The notes below the pieces were generated by a model, which did no database searches, was not told the DNA's origin, and was given only the letters and a program-made list of their open reading frames with translations. DNA of 53,097 bases from contig JAQWSQ010000188.1 in the NCBI GenBank assembly GCA_029243145.1, forward strand, positions 1 to 53,097. Direction: 5' to 3'. The translations under genes were made by a program, and so were the position numbers. Source of the DNA: Planctomycetaceae bacterium. Its GTDB lineage: Bacteria; Planctomycetota; Planctomycetia; Planctomycetales; Planctomycetaceae. Below, piece after piece: positions 1 through 8,505 of the stretch. Positions within the stretch are counted from its first letter, which is position 1. Every line of letters begins with the position of its first letter.

Positions 1-1
1 C

Positions 2-1084
2 GAACTCTCTTCGAAAGTTCGATTCACGGGACAAACTGCTGGTAAGTTCGTGGTGTCGGAACCAATGATCGGCGTCACCGTCGAAGGGCCAGAAAAAGTG
101 TTGATTGGTGAGCCGGTTGCTCACGTGATCAAAATTGCCAACACGGGAACTGGTACCGCTCGCGATGTCACGCTGGAAGCTCTGATTCCTCAAGGACTCA
201 AACACCCACGCGGTGAGCGACTCTTAATGGAAATTGGTTCGCTCGAAGCGGGTGAAGTTCGCGAAGTACGATTGGCACTGGCCGCTATCGAAGGTGGCGA
301 TCAGAAAATTAAACTGGCTGCGGAATCATCCAACAGCCTGCGAAAATTGGAAACGGTCAACCTGATGGTGGCTGCTCCCAGCTTGGCGTTGAAACTCGAT
401 GGACCGGGACTGCGATACAAAGGTCGTCAAGGAGTTTACACCTTGCACGTCGAGAATGATGGTACAGCAGTCTCTGAAAATGTTCGTCTTCGTCATCGAC
501 TTCCCAACGGGTTTGAATTTGTCAAAGCCGGTAGTAACGGTAAGTACGATGCACAATCACGCGTGATTGACTGGTTCCTGGGTGAAATGAAACCTGGCGA
601 CAAACAGGAAATCTCTGTGGAATTGGTGGCAGTCAACTTTGGTAACTTCACTCACGAAGTCGCCGTAGTCTCCGAACAGGGAGCCCAAGCCATTGCCGAA
701 CTCGAGACACGAGTTGAAGGAAAGGCTGCCTTGTCACTCGAAATTGTGGACCTCGACGATCCCGTCGAAGTCGGTGCTGATAACGCCTATGAGATTCGCG
801 TCAAGAATGGTGGATCGATTGCAGCCGGTAATGTCGGTGTCGCGTTTGAACTGCCAGAAGGCGTGAAATTTGTCTCCGCCAAAGGTCCATCGGATCATGT
901 GGTCGAAAAAGGAATTGTCTTCTTCCGCTCGGTTCAGAATTTGAAACCGAATCAGGAAGTAACTTACCAGATTCAGGTCAAAGGTTCATCTGCCGGTAAT
1001 CGCCGGTTCCGAGCCCGCCTCGCCAGTGACTCGATTCAAGAGCCGCTCATCTTCGAGGAGTTGACCAAATACTACGGCGAGTGA
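2..1084 (+). CDS. DUF11-repeat secreted/surface protein, 5'-truncated
   Basis: The frame is open to the left window edge, so only the C-terminal 360 residues are visible; the GTG at 50 is internal. At least three Ig-like DUF11 ('conserved repeat') units of about 115 residues follow one another. Each opens with a 'pEkVliGepvaHvIkIaNtGtgtA' type pattern, seen as KIANTGTGTARDV, HVENDGTAVSENV and RVKNGGSIAAGNV, followed by a hydrophobic 'LPxGxxFV' turn. Such repeats are typical of large extracytoplasmic planctomycete proteins and are presumed structural or adhesive. No catalytic motif is visible. It ends in TGA and is followed by a strong terminator, so it is the last gene of its transcript. The N-terminal part and any signal peptide lie outside the window. 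Confidence 0.85.
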   Translation, partial: ELSSKVRFTGQTAGKFVVSEPMIGVTVEGPEKVLIGEPVAHVIKIANTGTGTARDVTLEALIPQGLKHPRGERLLMEIGSLEAGEVREVRLALAAIEGGDQKIKLAAESSNSLRKLETVNLMVAAPSLALKLDGPGLRYKGRQGVYTLHVENDGTAVSENVRLRHRLPNGFEFVKAGSNGKYDAQSRVIDWFLGEMKPGDKQEISVELVAVNFGNFTHEVAVVSEQGAQAIAELETRVEGKAALSLEIVDLDDPVEVGADNAYEIRVKNGGSIAAGNVGVAFELPEGVKFVSAKGPSDHVVEKGIVFFRSVQNLKPNQEVTYQIQVKGSSAGNRRFRARLASDSIQEPLIFEELTKYYGE

Positions 1085-1121
1085 TCGTAAGATCGTTCGA
1101 CGAAACAGACCCGAGAGAACG

Positions 1122-1153
1122 GGGGCCGGCGTGATGCCGGTCCCTGTTTTTTT
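1122..1153 (+). terminator. Rho-independent terminator after the DUF11 gene
   Basis: A 9-bp GC-rich stem (1122-1130 with 1136-1144, one G-T pair) and loop GTGAT are followed by seven T residues after a short TG spacer. It lies 38 bases after the stop codon. Confidence 0.85.
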
Positions 1154-1364
1154 ATGCGCGGTTTAAAAGAGATATACTTTGATACCTTTCTTTTGCAATG
1201 TCTCATCCTCGAAACAAGCCTTGCTTTTCTTGGGAGATCGGTTTCACCGACAGTCACTTACATTGTGATAAAAGACTTCCATGTCTCCAAGTCGATATTG
1301 TGGCGAGTTGTCTGAGCAGGTATGTTTCAGAGTGTGTGAAGATTCTCGGTTCCGAGGTTCCCTG

Positions 1365-1949
1365 ATGTCCGTGCAAGACACATTTTCAAATTCCTCTGCT
1401 CTGATCGAACAGGTTCAATTGCAGGATCCCGCTGCGTGGAAACGATTTGCCAATCTCTACGGTCCGCTCGTTTATTACTGGGGACGACAATTCGGCCTGA
1501 ATCCCGATGATGCCTCGGATCTGGCTCAAGATGTCTTTCATACCTTATGGAAACGGATTGATGGCTACAGCTCTGGCAATTTTCGGGGTTGGTTGTTGAT
1601 CGTCACCAAGAATGTGTTTCGGGATCGTTGGCGAAAAGACGCGCAATTGCTTCATGCTCGAGGCGGAAGTGATGCTCAACTGATGTTTGATCAGATCCCT
1701 GATCCCTTGAAGGATTCGTCTTCGCAGCAAAATCAACAGGATGAGAGCGAACTGCTTCTCTTGCATCGTGCTTTGGAAATGATTCGGGATGATTTTCAGG
1801 AGAGTACCTGGTCCGCATTCTGGCGTATGGCGATTCAGAACGAATCCGCCGCATCAATTGCAGAATCTCTGAAAATTACCGAATCTTCGGTGCGACACGC
1901 CAAATTCCGAGTTCTCAAGCGTTTGAAAGAAGAACTCGGCAGGCTGTAA
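1365..1949 (+). CDS. ECF-type RNA polymerase sigma factor
   Basis: This 194-residue protein has the sigma-70 region 2 signature early (around DASDLAQDVFHTLWKRI) and a C-terminal region 4 helix-turn-helix (AASIAESLKITESSVRHAKFR). Length and two-domain plan fit extracytoplasmic-function sigma factors, which direct RNA polymerase to a small regulon. The frame extends upstream to 1281, but ATG 1365 has a GAGG seven bases before it and begins where homology-like sequence begins. The next gene is a Ser/Thr kinase, and the ECF-plus-kinase pair is a common planctomycete arrangement in which the kinase is thought to control sigma activity. That kinase is truncated here, so regulation of this sigma factor may be altered. 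Confidence 0.9.
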   Translation: MSVQDTFSNSSALIEQVQLQDPAAWKRFANLYGPLVYYWGRQFGLNPDDASDLAQDVFHTLWKRIDGYSSGNFRGWLLIVTKNVFRDRWRKDAQLLHARGGSDAQLMFDQIPDPLKDSSSQQNQQDESELLLLHRALEMIRDDFQESTWSAFWRMAIQNESAASIAESLKITESSVRHAKFRVLKRLKEELGRL

Positions 1950-2175
1950 GTTTATGAAGTCATGTGGTTTGTCTAATTTATAGTGAGTCCGCGGTGCAGT
2001 GTTATCCCTCTTGTGAGTTTTCCTTCTGAGAACTCTGATTCGTCCTTCTTTTCGACGAAACTTCACCTCATTTCTATTTTTCGACCAACGCGTTTTCGTT
2101 CTTGGGGTGTGTGACTGGATTCAACCTAGTCAGTTCCATTCCAAGAACAGACGTGCGTTTGTTTTGGGAAAGATT

Positions 2176-2952
2176 ATGAATCAAGACGAACCTGAATTTA
2201 TGAACCCTGAAAACGATCAACTCATCGAAGGGCTCTCTGAGCTGGACGAGCTCCGCGAACGCGGTCTCGACAGTAGTCGGCAGATGCCCACGATTCATCA
2301 TTTGATGGATGAGTTGGATGGGTATGTTCGTGTTTTGCAGGAAGGCGAACCGAGTCGGGGCTTGGAAATTATACGTGAGCCAGAATGCGAACGAGCCGTG
2401 CGCGGCATTGCTTTAGCGTCGCTCGATCAAGCGCTGTTAGAACGAACGGATCGTCAGTCGTACTCGAACGAGTTTACGCCCGGTCAGACGATTGGTGTCT
2501 ATGAGTTGCTAGAGCCGATCGGACAAGGGGGGATGGGGACCGTTTATCGGGCCCGCCATCAAAGCTTAAAAAGAGAAGTGGCCCTGAAGGTGCTTCCCAA
2601 ATGGCGAACACGTCATCCGCGGTCCATTTTACGATTTCAACGAGAAATGCAAGCCGTCGGTCAGTTAGATCATCCCAGAGTCGTCAAAGCGCTTGATGCG
2701 GGGCAAGCAGATGAAACGTATTATCTGGCCATGGAGTTGGTTGACGGGATTGATCTTTCCTCGCTGCTGAAAAAATGCGGGACGCCCTCCGTTGGTGATG
2801 TATGTGAAATGATTCGTCAAGCGGCTCAAGGTTTACAATATATTCACGAGCAAGGACTTGTGCATCGTGATATTAAGTTCTCAAACATCATGCTGGGCCG
2901 TGATGGAATGATTAAAAATCAGGGGAATATATTATGCGCAGACTGTTTATGA
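2176..2952 (+). CDS. Ser/Thr protein kinase, truncated after the catalytic loop
   Basis: Eukaryotic-like kinase N-lobe and part of the C-lobe. The Gly-rich loop IGQGGMGTVYRA is near residues 115-126, the ATP-binding Lys (VALKVL) near 138, and the catalytic loop HRDIKFSN at 230-237. The sequence then reads IMLGRDGMIK and, where LLDFGLA (the DFG Mg-binding loop) is expected, turns into NQGNILCADCL and a TGA. Everything from DFG on is missing: activation segment, rest of the C-lobe, and the usual membrane and sensor C-terminus. The product (258 aa) should not be catalytically competent. ATG 2176 is chosen because it follows GGGAAAG and the N-terminal sequence then resembles other planctomycete kinases. 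The out-of-frame gene starting at 2934 overlaps its tail. It could be read as a pseudogene or as a pseudokinase. Confidence 0.85.
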   Translation: MNQDEPEFMNPENDQLIEGLSELDELRERGLDSSRQMPTIHHLMDELDGYVRVLQEGEPSRGLEIIREPECERAVRGIALASLDQALLERTDRQSYSNEFTPGQTIGVYELLEPIGQGGMGTVYRARHQSLKREVALKVLPKWRTRHPRSILRFQREMQAVGQLDHPRVVKALDAGQADETYYLAMELVDGIDLSSLLKKCGTPSVGDVCEMIRQAAQGLQYIHEQGLVHRDIKFSNIMLGRDGMIKNQGNILCADCL

Positions 2953-3176
2953 TCCGATTGTCCGTTGTTTTGTTGACATTAATTCTGATGGCAGGATCAG
3001 TTCATCAGTCAGCATGGAGTCGCGGGGAGATTTGTGAGAATCGGTGCCTGAATTCATTCAATATGGAGTCTCGTAACTGCGTAGGTCTCTCAGACCGCAA
3101 TTTTAATATCTGTCTCATTCGGGCCGAGGTTCGATTCTGGTTTTGCTACGAGAACTGCCAGTACTGGAGCTATTAA
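2934..3176 (+). CDS. Small Cys-rich secreted protein
   Basis: An 80-residue ORF with its own strong ribosome binding site (AGGGG at 2921-2925, eight bases before the ATG). Residues 1-25 form a signal peptide: Arg-rich start, then a hydrophobic core (SVVLLTLILMAG). The mature part of about 55 residues has six Cys, in the sequence contexts EICENRC, RNC, NIC, WFC and ENC, and is rich in aromatics at its end. Three disulfides in an exported peptide are plausible. I do not recognise a family. It overlaps the truncated kinase in another frame and ends shortly before a terminator, so it appears to be part of the same novel segment that replaced the kinase C-terminus. Confidence 0.6.
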   Translation: MRRLFMIRLSVVLLTLILMAGSVHQSAWSRGEICENRCLNSFNMESRNCVGLSDRNFNICLIRAEVRFWFCYENCQYWSY

Positions 3177-3244
3177 CTCCCAGTTTCTTCCATTGCGGAG
3201 TATCTTTTCGTCAGCCCATAAAACGACTTGTATTCCTACTTCAG

Positions 3245-4201
3245 TCACACCGCGGCCTTTGAGATAATCGGGCCGCGGTTTTTGATGGCCTGATCGATGC
3301 GGGCAACATGTTCCGCAGTCAGTTCCCATGTCATTGCTTCTGCATTGTCGATGATCTGTTCGGGACGTTTCGCTCCGCAGAGAGCGGCGGTGATACCCGT
3401 ACGCTGGATGGTCCAATTCAATACGACTTGTGGCACCGAGTGTCCGGTTTCGTTGGCGATCTCACGTAACTCATCGACGAAGTTCTGATTCTTTTCCCAC
3501 TCTTCGCCGTGGAACATCGGATATTTACGACGGCCATCTTTTGTAGCGAATTCGTGATCTCTTTGCAGCTTCCCCGCTAGGAGTCCTTTCATCAACGGCC
3601 AATAGACCATGATTGAAACATCGTTCTCGATGCACCAAGGAAGGCGATCTTCTTCGATCTCACGTTGCAGCATGTTGTAATGAGGTTGGAAGGCATTAGG
3701 GACGAGGACTTTCGAGAACTCCTTCAATTGCTCGAATGAGAAGTTGGAGACACCGACGCTGAGGATTTTGCCTTCGTCCAGTAATTCCTGAAACGCTCCG
3801 GCGGTCTCTGTGAGGGAGACTTTGGGATCGGGAGCGTGCAGATAATGGAGGTCGATTCGATCGGTGCCGAGTCGTTGGAGGGATTCTTCACATTCACGTT
3901 TGATGGTTTCTGGTCGTCCATCTTTGATTTGTTTTTGGTCTTTCCAGTGAATGCCCCCTTTGGAGGCGATGACAATCTGGTCACGCTTTTCGGCAAAGAC
4001 CTGTCCGATCATTTGTTCGCTTTCGCCTGCATAACCATAGCAGTAAGCGGTGTCGAAGAAGTTGATGCCCGCCTCAAATGCGGAATTGAGTGTGGCCAGG
4101 CTTTGTTCACGAGTGACATCGATGCTGGTGATTCCAACAATGGGCCAGCAGCCCATAGCGATTGGAGTGATCTGTATGTTTGTGCGGGCGATGTGTCTCA
4201 T
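3245..4201 (-). CDS. Aldo/keto reductase
   Basis: A 318-residue NADPH-dependent (beta/alpha)8 oxidoreductase. The catalytic tetrad is recognisable: Asp and Tyr in FFDTAYCYG, Lys in IASKGG and His in LHYLHAPD. The NADP-binding end carries ALCGAKRPEQI. Length is normal for the family (about 310-330). The subgroup resembles the general 'oxidoreductase of aldo/keto reductase family' proteins, so the substrate (sugar-type carbonyls or other aldehydes) cannot be predicted. It is transcribed alone, convergent with the kinase/Cys-rich pair and divergent from the AAA+ ATPase gene. Confidence 0.93.
   Translation of the reverse strand: MRHIARTNIQITPIAMGCWPIVGITSIDVTREQSLATLNSAFEAGINFFDTAYCYGYAGESEQMIGQVFAEKRDQIVIASKGGIHWKDQKQIKDGRPETIKRECEESLQRLGTDRIDLHYLHAPDPKVSLTETAGAFQELLDEGKILSVGVSNFSFEQLKEFSKVLVPNAFQPHYNMLQREIEEDRLPWCIENDVSIMVYWPLMKGLLAGKLQRDHEFATKDGRRKYPMFHGEEWEKNQNFVDELREIANETGHSVPQVVLNWTIQRTGITAALCGAKRPEQIIDNAEAMTWELTAEHVARIDQAIKNRGPIISKAAV
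3249..3283 (+). terminator. Rightward terminator lying in the 3' end of the aldo/keto reductase gene
   Basis: A perfect 9-bp stem (ACCGCGGCC at 3249-3257 with GGCCGCGGT at 3271-3279) is followed by TTTTT on the plus strand. It sits about 70 bases after the small Cys-rich gene and overlaps the last codons of the convergent aldo/keto reductase, so the same DNA serves as coding sequence on the other strand. Confidence 0.65.
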
Positions 4202-4538
4202 GGTAGATGGGTGTTTCTCGGAATTGTATTACTTGATGATGAGTATGCGTGGATGTTCAAATTGCGGGATTATGGTCTGAAAGTCCACTGGCGATTGCCA
4301 CTGGCCGTATCTTATCGTGACGAGTTGATGCCATAAGTTATTACAGATAAATGGGATCCGTGAATATCGCAGCTGCCTGTCAACTCCAGGAAAAGTGGAA
4401 ATCTTCGGATCTTACAGTTTGACGCTTCCGTAGATGTGACCTAGGTTCTCTTTGTGATCTCCAAGATCACTGCGACGTCCACAAATACGCTTTTTTCAAA
4501 GCGGACTAAGATACCTCCTTACGGAGCTGAGATCAGGC
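4202..4538. other. Divergent intergenic region with a small inverted repeat
   Basis: 337 bases between two divergent genes, so promoters for both should lie here. The only structure I can point to is a 7-bp inverted repeat, GTGATCT at 4454-4460 and AGATCAC at 4464-4470, about 70 bases before the ATPase start. It could be an operator or a leader hairpin. No gene is seen. Confidence 0.4.
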
Positions 4539-6095
4539 ATGTTCGGAAAGAAGAAACTTTCACCGGCGGAATTTCTCGAAGAATTGCGCGCCCGACGAGA
4601 ACAAAACGACACTAGCGGGCAATCTGTTGATGAAACGTCGTCGGTTGCCGCGCAAGGTCATGCAGATGTTGCAGTTAATGGTGCGGCGACGATGGAAGCC
4701 ACGGCTCTCTCAACGGCGACTGTTGAGGACGATATTGAGAGTGACATTGGAGCAGTCGAAGGTGCTCCCTCGAGCGATTTGTCAGAATTGTTCAATCGCG
4801 TTAACCGACTGTTGGGGGACGAGTTTGAAGCCGACAAAGATTATCGCCCGCGCATTCCATCAACGCTTGCCGAAACTCGGTTGACGTTTGAGGAGATCGA
4901 ACGACTGTTACTGAAATTCTTACTGGCGAAAGGATCGGCCACCGGACGTGAACTCTGTCAGCAAATTAAGTTGCCGTTCCAGATTGTCGACCCCATTTTA
5001 AAGCAACTCAAACAAGACCAGTTGGTCATGTTTAAGGGGGCTGCCGCGATGGGCGATTACGATTACACGATCACCGATATGGGTCGTGAGCGTGCTCGCC
5101 GATATGCGGACGAATGCAGTTACATTGGTCCGGCTCCGGTTTCGATGAAAGATTACTTGAAGGCGATGGCGATTCAATCAATCGCGAAGCAGGAAGCGAC
5201 CGAAGAAGATCTGCGAAATGCGTTTGAGGATTTGGTCATCACAGACCAAATGATCAATCGGCTCGGTCCGGCCATTAACTCGGGTCGCGGTATGTTTCTG
5301 TTTGGTGCACCGGGGAATGGAAAGACGAGTATCGCCGAGCGAATTACGTCTTGCTTTGGTTCAACGATTTGGATTCCCCGCGTATTGGGAATTGACGGCG
5401 ATATTATCAAATTGTTTGATCCCGGTGTTCACGAAGAGATTGAGCAACCCGATGATGGTGGCTTGTTTGACCTTTCAGGAGTCGATCAGCGCTGGGTCGA
5501 GGTGGCTCGCCCGACGGTCGTCGCCGGTGGTGAATTGCGGATGGAAGAGCTGGAAGTGACGCAGAATCCGATCACTCAGATTTGCGAAGCTCCACTGCAA
5601 TTGAAGAGTAACTGTGGAACATTGGTGATCGACGACTTCGGTCGTCAGACAATGCCGGTCGATGTGTTGCTCAACCGTTGGATCGTGCCATTGGAAAAAC
5701 GCTACGACTTTCTCAACTTACCGAGTGGTAAGAAAATTCAGGTGCCGTTCGATCAATTGATTATCTTTTCCACCAACCTGGAACCCAAAGATCTGGTCGA
5801 CGATGCGTTCTTACGGCGTATTCCTTACAAAATCGAAGTTGGGAATCCGAGCGAAGAGACATTTCGGGAGATTTTCGAGTTCATGGCGCCTAGTCTCGGA
5901 TTTACGTTTGATCAAGACGCCGTCGATTATGTCATTCGAGAACACTATTATGGCGTAGATCGTACCTTTCGCTGTTGTCACTCTCGCGACTTGATGTTGC
6001 AAGTGAAGAACTATTGCACGTTCAAGGGGACGGAGAAAGTGTTGACGCCTGCCGCCTTTGACTTCGCGGTGGAAAACTACTTCTCGGTGATGTGA
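4539..6095 (+). CDS. Winged-helix AAA+ ATPase
   Basis: A 518-residue protein in three parts. Residues 1-85 are low-complexity, acidic and alanine-rich. About 100-200 are winged-helix-like ([20 protein letters not shown], then [13 protein letters not shown]). A C-terminal ATPase follows, with Walker A GAPGNGKT at 256-263, Walker B LVIDDFGR with D365-D366, a sensor-like IIFSTNLEP and an Arg-rich [11 protein letters not shown]. The architecture belongs to a conserved planctomycete family of predicted ATPases without assigned function. By analogy with MoxR/RavA-like ATPases it may act as a chaperone or remodelling factor. Single gene; its 3' end is convergent with the folK unit. Start chosen at the first ATG; its ribosome binding site is weak. 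Confidence 0.85.
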   Translation: MFGKKKLSPAEFLEELRARREQNDTSGQSVDETSSVAAQGHADVAVNGAATMEATALSTATVEDDIESDIGAVEGAPSSDLSELFNRVNRLLGDEFEADKDYRPRIPSTLAETRLTFEEIERLLLKFLLAKGSATGRELCQQIKLPFQIVDPILKQLKQDQLVMFKGAAAMGDYDYTITDMGRERARRYADECSYIGPAPVSMKDYLKAMAIQSIAKQEATEEDLRNAFEDLVITDQMINRLGPAINSGRGMFLFGAPGNGKTSIAERITSCFGSTIWIPRVLGIDGDIIKLFDPGVHEEIEQPDDGGLFDLSGVDQRWVEVARPTVVAGGELRMEELEVTQNPITQICEAPLQLKSNCGTLVIDDFGRQTMPVDVLLNRWIVPLEKRYDFLNLPSGKKIQVPFDQLIIFSTNLEPKDLVDDAFLRRIPYKIEVGNPSEETFREIFEFMAPSLGFTFDQDAVDYVIREHYYGVDRTFRCCHSRDLMLQVKNYCTFKGTEKVLTPAAFDFAVENYFSVM

Positions 6096-6130
6096 TCTTC
6101 GAGTTCGCGGAGTCGTTTAGGCTGAGAAAA

Positions 6131-6421
6131 TTACTGCGCTCGTCGATCATGGTAAATCGATCCTGCAACAAGCAGTACCATGCCTGAAATGGCAAGGAGA
6201 AAGGAAATCAGAAGCGGGGCTGTTGAGATTTGTATCATCCGTCCGGAATAAGGGTCGGGTCCGGTGGCGTCGATGTTGAGGCCCTCGGAGAGAGTGAAAT
6301 CGAACCCTGTGATATCAAAGGGCGATGTCCCTACTTGATATAACGCAACACCGTAAAAGATCAGACTGATTGCGATTGCTAAAGCGAGCAGAATGTAGCC
6401 GGCTGTTTTCATGCGTGACAC
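6131..6421 (-). CDS. Small two-helix membrane protein
   Basis: Up to 96 residues with two predicted transmembrane helices, near residues 8-27 (ILLALAIAISLIFYGVALY) and 68-88 (LLISFLLAISGMVLLVAG). They are joined by a polar loop containing a PDPYSG segment. The first start is GTG 6421; ATG 6412 three codons later is equally plausible, and neither has a strong ribosome binding site. It lies 19 bases downstream of folK and is probably co-transcribed with it. No family recognised. Confidence 0.6.
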   Translation of the reverse strand: MSRMKTAGYILLALAIAISLIFYGVALYQVGTSPFDITGFDFTLSEGLNIDATGPDPYSGRMIQISTAPLLISFLLAISGMVLLVAGSIYHDRRAQ

Positions 6422-6440
6422 CGTGCTTAGAGGACTTCTC

Positions 6441-7157
6441 TTACGCCTTTTCGCAGTTTCCGATCACGGCTTGCAAAACGCTTTTGAGTGCATCGAGATT
6501 ATTGCCGGGGAGTTGAGAGAGATCGACTTGAGCCACGTCGGTTTTCAATCCCTCGGATTTTCTGCCCACAACAATCAGCCCTTCTGAGGGATCGGGGAGC
6601 AAAGGGCTTTCGAATGTGACCTCGGCGAATTCGTTTGCGAGGTCACCGATGTTGCCGGAAAAGATGTCGCAGCCGATCAATTGGATCGTTAACGGACGAG
6701 CATCGATGCGGGCCAATAATTCTGCTTGAGTTTCGTGGTATACAGGGTGACGAAAGTCTGCGGCAATGTCGCACATCGGCATCAAGATAAATCGGCGATA
6801 CCAAGCTCCGACATGGGGTAACGTGAGATCGTCGGTTTCGCTGACATCATCATCTCGGTAGAGCAGATCGAGATCGAGAGCGCGGGGGCCCCAGGTTCCT
6901 TTTTCGATTCTGCCGGCCTGTTTCTCGAGTGTTTGCAATTGGGTGAGCACCTCGTCCGCGGAGAGGTTGGTTTCACACTCGGCAACGGCATTCAGAAAGT
7001 CGGCACCTGCACCGGCTCCCATGGCGTCAGATCGATAAAATGGCGATGTGTTGACGAGAGAGATGTGGGGGTGAGAGTCGAGAGTTTTTAAGGCCATATC
7101 AAAGGCCTGGCTCGAATTTCCACGGTTGGATCCGAGTCCGATGAAGCAACGTGACAT
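6441..7157 (-). CDS. folK: 2-amino-4-hydroxy-6-hydroxymethyldihydropteridine diphosphokinase (HPPK)
   Basis: HPPK transfers pyrophosphate from ATP to 6-hydroxymethyl-dihydropterin in folate synthesis. The N-terminal 160 residues carry the family signatures: GLGSNRGNS at the start, an N-terminal FYRSDAMG loop, and WGPRALDLDLLY with the Mg-binding DLD motif. The protein is 238 residues, against about 160 for ordinary HPPK. The extra 75-80 residues after 'ARIDARPLTIQLIG' form a separate segment I cannot assign, ending ALKSVLQAVIGNCEKA. No folP or folB is adjacent. A small membrane protein gene follows closely. Confidence 0.9.
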   Translation of the reverse strand: MSRCFIGLGSNRGNSSQAFDMALKTLDSHPHISLVNTSPFYRSDAMGAGAGADFLNAVAECETNLSADEVLTQLQTLEKQAGRIEKGTWGPRALDLDLLYRDDDVSETDDLTLPHVGAWYRRFILMPMCDIAADFRHPVYHETQAELLARIDARPLTIQLIGCDIFSGNIGDLANEFAEVTFESPLLPDPSEGLIVVGRKSEGLKTDVAQVDLSQLPGNNLDALKSVLQAVIGNCEKA

Positions 7158-7201
7158 TAGAGTGGGCGTATCCTCACATCAGGCCACGCCCTGGCGTACG
7201 A

Positions 7202-7384
7202 TCAAGGGGTATTTTTTGCGGACTCAATCTGGGCGTGGATCACCTGATCCCAAGTGTTGTTTAAACTTTGTCCGACGGTCCCAATACTGACGATACAGGC
7301 TGCTATAATCAAGGCCAGCATCACGGCGTATTCGACAGCGGTCGGACCGTCTTCTTCTGATAAAAATTGTTTGATGAGATTCAT
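7202..7384 (-). CDS. flp: Flp family type IVb pilin
   Basis: A 60-residue precursor of the Flp/Tad pilus. The leader MNLIKQFLSEEDG is followed by the processed, mostly hydrophobic helix PTAVEYAVMLALIIAACIVS, with the conserved Glu-Tyr pair of Flp pilins. Prepilin peptidase would cut just after the Gly. ATG 7384 is preferred: GAGG (reverse complement of 7394-7397) lies nine bases upstream, whereas the upstream in-frame TTG 7399 lacks support. No other tad/cpa genes are in the window, so assembly genes must lie elsewhere. Confidence 0.9.
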   Translation of the reverse strand: MNLIKQFLSEEDGPTAVEYAVMLALIIAACIVSIGTVGQSLNNTWDQVIHAQIESAKNTP

Positions 7385-7702
7385 CGCCGTTTTCCTCAAA
7401 TTCTCCGCAGAGACGTCACAGTGTCAAAATAGATTACGATCAGATGTGGGTCAATTTGAAGTTTGACAGAAATTCGAAATGGTGAACAAATACGAAAAAG
7501 CCCCTGCTGTTTTGTTGATTTCAGGCATCTTTTAAGTCCCTTTCCCTAGGGAGCAGGGCGTGCTTGTGCGTGTCTGTGTTTGGTGTCTCATCGGATGGGT
7601 GGTAATTTTTCCGATCTTCTGACAGAATACTCTCTTGCGGCTAGGGAAAGAGTTTCCCAGCCCAAAGCATACAATGAAATTTAAGAATGAGGACATGGTT
7701 TT
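7385..7702. other. Intergenic region between flp and infA
   Basis: 318 bases between divergent genes, expected to hold both promoters. No RNA gene, clear hairpin or conserved ORF was found. Confidence 0.35.
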
Positions 7703-7921
7703 ATGGCCAAAGAAGAGGCCATTGAAGTCGAAGGTAATGTTGTCGAGGCATTGGCGAATACACAATTTCGCGTGGAACTCGATAACGGTCATCTCGTACT
7801 GGCCCACGTGGCTGGCAAAATGCGCAAACACTTCATCCGTATTGTGCCGGGTGACCGTGTTGTGGTTGAGGTCTCTCCCTACGACCTGAATCGTGGACGT
7901 ATTGTCTATCGCGAACGCTAA
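7703..7921 (+). CDS. infA: Translation initiation factor IF-1
   Basis: A 72-residue single OB-fold protein that binds the ribosomal A site with IF-2 and IF-3. The sequence matches the family over its entire length, including [18 protein letters not shown], the [10 protein letters not shown] loop and the basic end RGRIVYR. It has normal length. It starts 30 bases upstream of rnhA and is probably co-transcribed with it; unlike in many bacteria it is not within a ribosomal protein operon. Confidence 0.97.
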   Translation: MAKEEAIEVEGNVVEALANTQFRVELDNGHLVLAHVAGKMRKHFIRIVPGDRVVVEVSPYDLNRGRIVYRER

Positions 7922-7951
7922 TCGTGAGACTGCTGAAATCAGGCGTCCATC

Positions 7952-8416
7952 ATGAGTGAACAGACCACTCCTTTCGTGCAAATTTATACGGATGGTGCTT
8001 GTAGCGGGAATCCCGGACCGGGAGGTTGGGCCTACATTTTGCGCCATCCTTCGACCGGATCTGAAAAGGAAGCTTCCGGCGGCGCTGAGGAAACGACCAA
8101 TAATCAGATGGAAATGCAGGCTGTGATTTCCGGGTTATTGGCTCTCACAAAATCGAGCCGAGTCGAGATTATCACCGATAGCACCTATGTTGCGAAGGGC
8201 GCTCAAGAGTGGATGCCCAACTGGAAAAAGAACGGCTGGCGCAGGCGAGAAGGAAAAAGCTGGAAGCCTGTTAAAAATGTCGAACTCTGGCAGCAACTCG
8301 ACGAAGAACTCAATCGCCATGAGGTTCGATTTCAACTCGTCAAAGGTCATAGCGGTCACCCCGAAAACGAGAGGTGTGACGAACTTGCTGTCGCTGCGGT
8401 TGCCAAGTATCGCTGA
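7952..8416 (+). CDS. rnhA: Ribonuclease HI
   Basis: A 154-residue enzyme that cleaves the RNA strand of RNA-DNA hybrids. All catalytic acidic positions are visible: Asp in [12 protein letters not shown], Glu in NNQMEMQAV, Asp in IITDSTYV and Asp in ENERCDELA, with the active-site His in VKGHSGH. Length equals E. coli RNase HI (155). Its neighbours infA (30 bases upstream) and recG (90 bases downstream) point to a translation/DNA maintenance cluster. RecG and RNase HI both remove R-loops, so co-expression would make functional sense. Confidence 0.97.
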   Translation: MSEQTTPFVQIYTDGACSGNPGPGGWAYILRHPSTGSEKEASGGAEETTNNQMEMQAVISGLLALTKSSRVEIITDSTYVAKGAQEWMPNWKKNGWRRREGKSWKPVKNVELWQQLDEELNRHEVRFQLVKGHSGHPENERCDELAVAAVAKYR

Positions 8417-8505
8417 GGTCTCTTGTCAGATCTTGACAGTGGTGTGTCCTTATGTATACATTCTTTTGAGGCGTTATTATTTGGCTCTAAGATTGAGATC
8501 GATAG

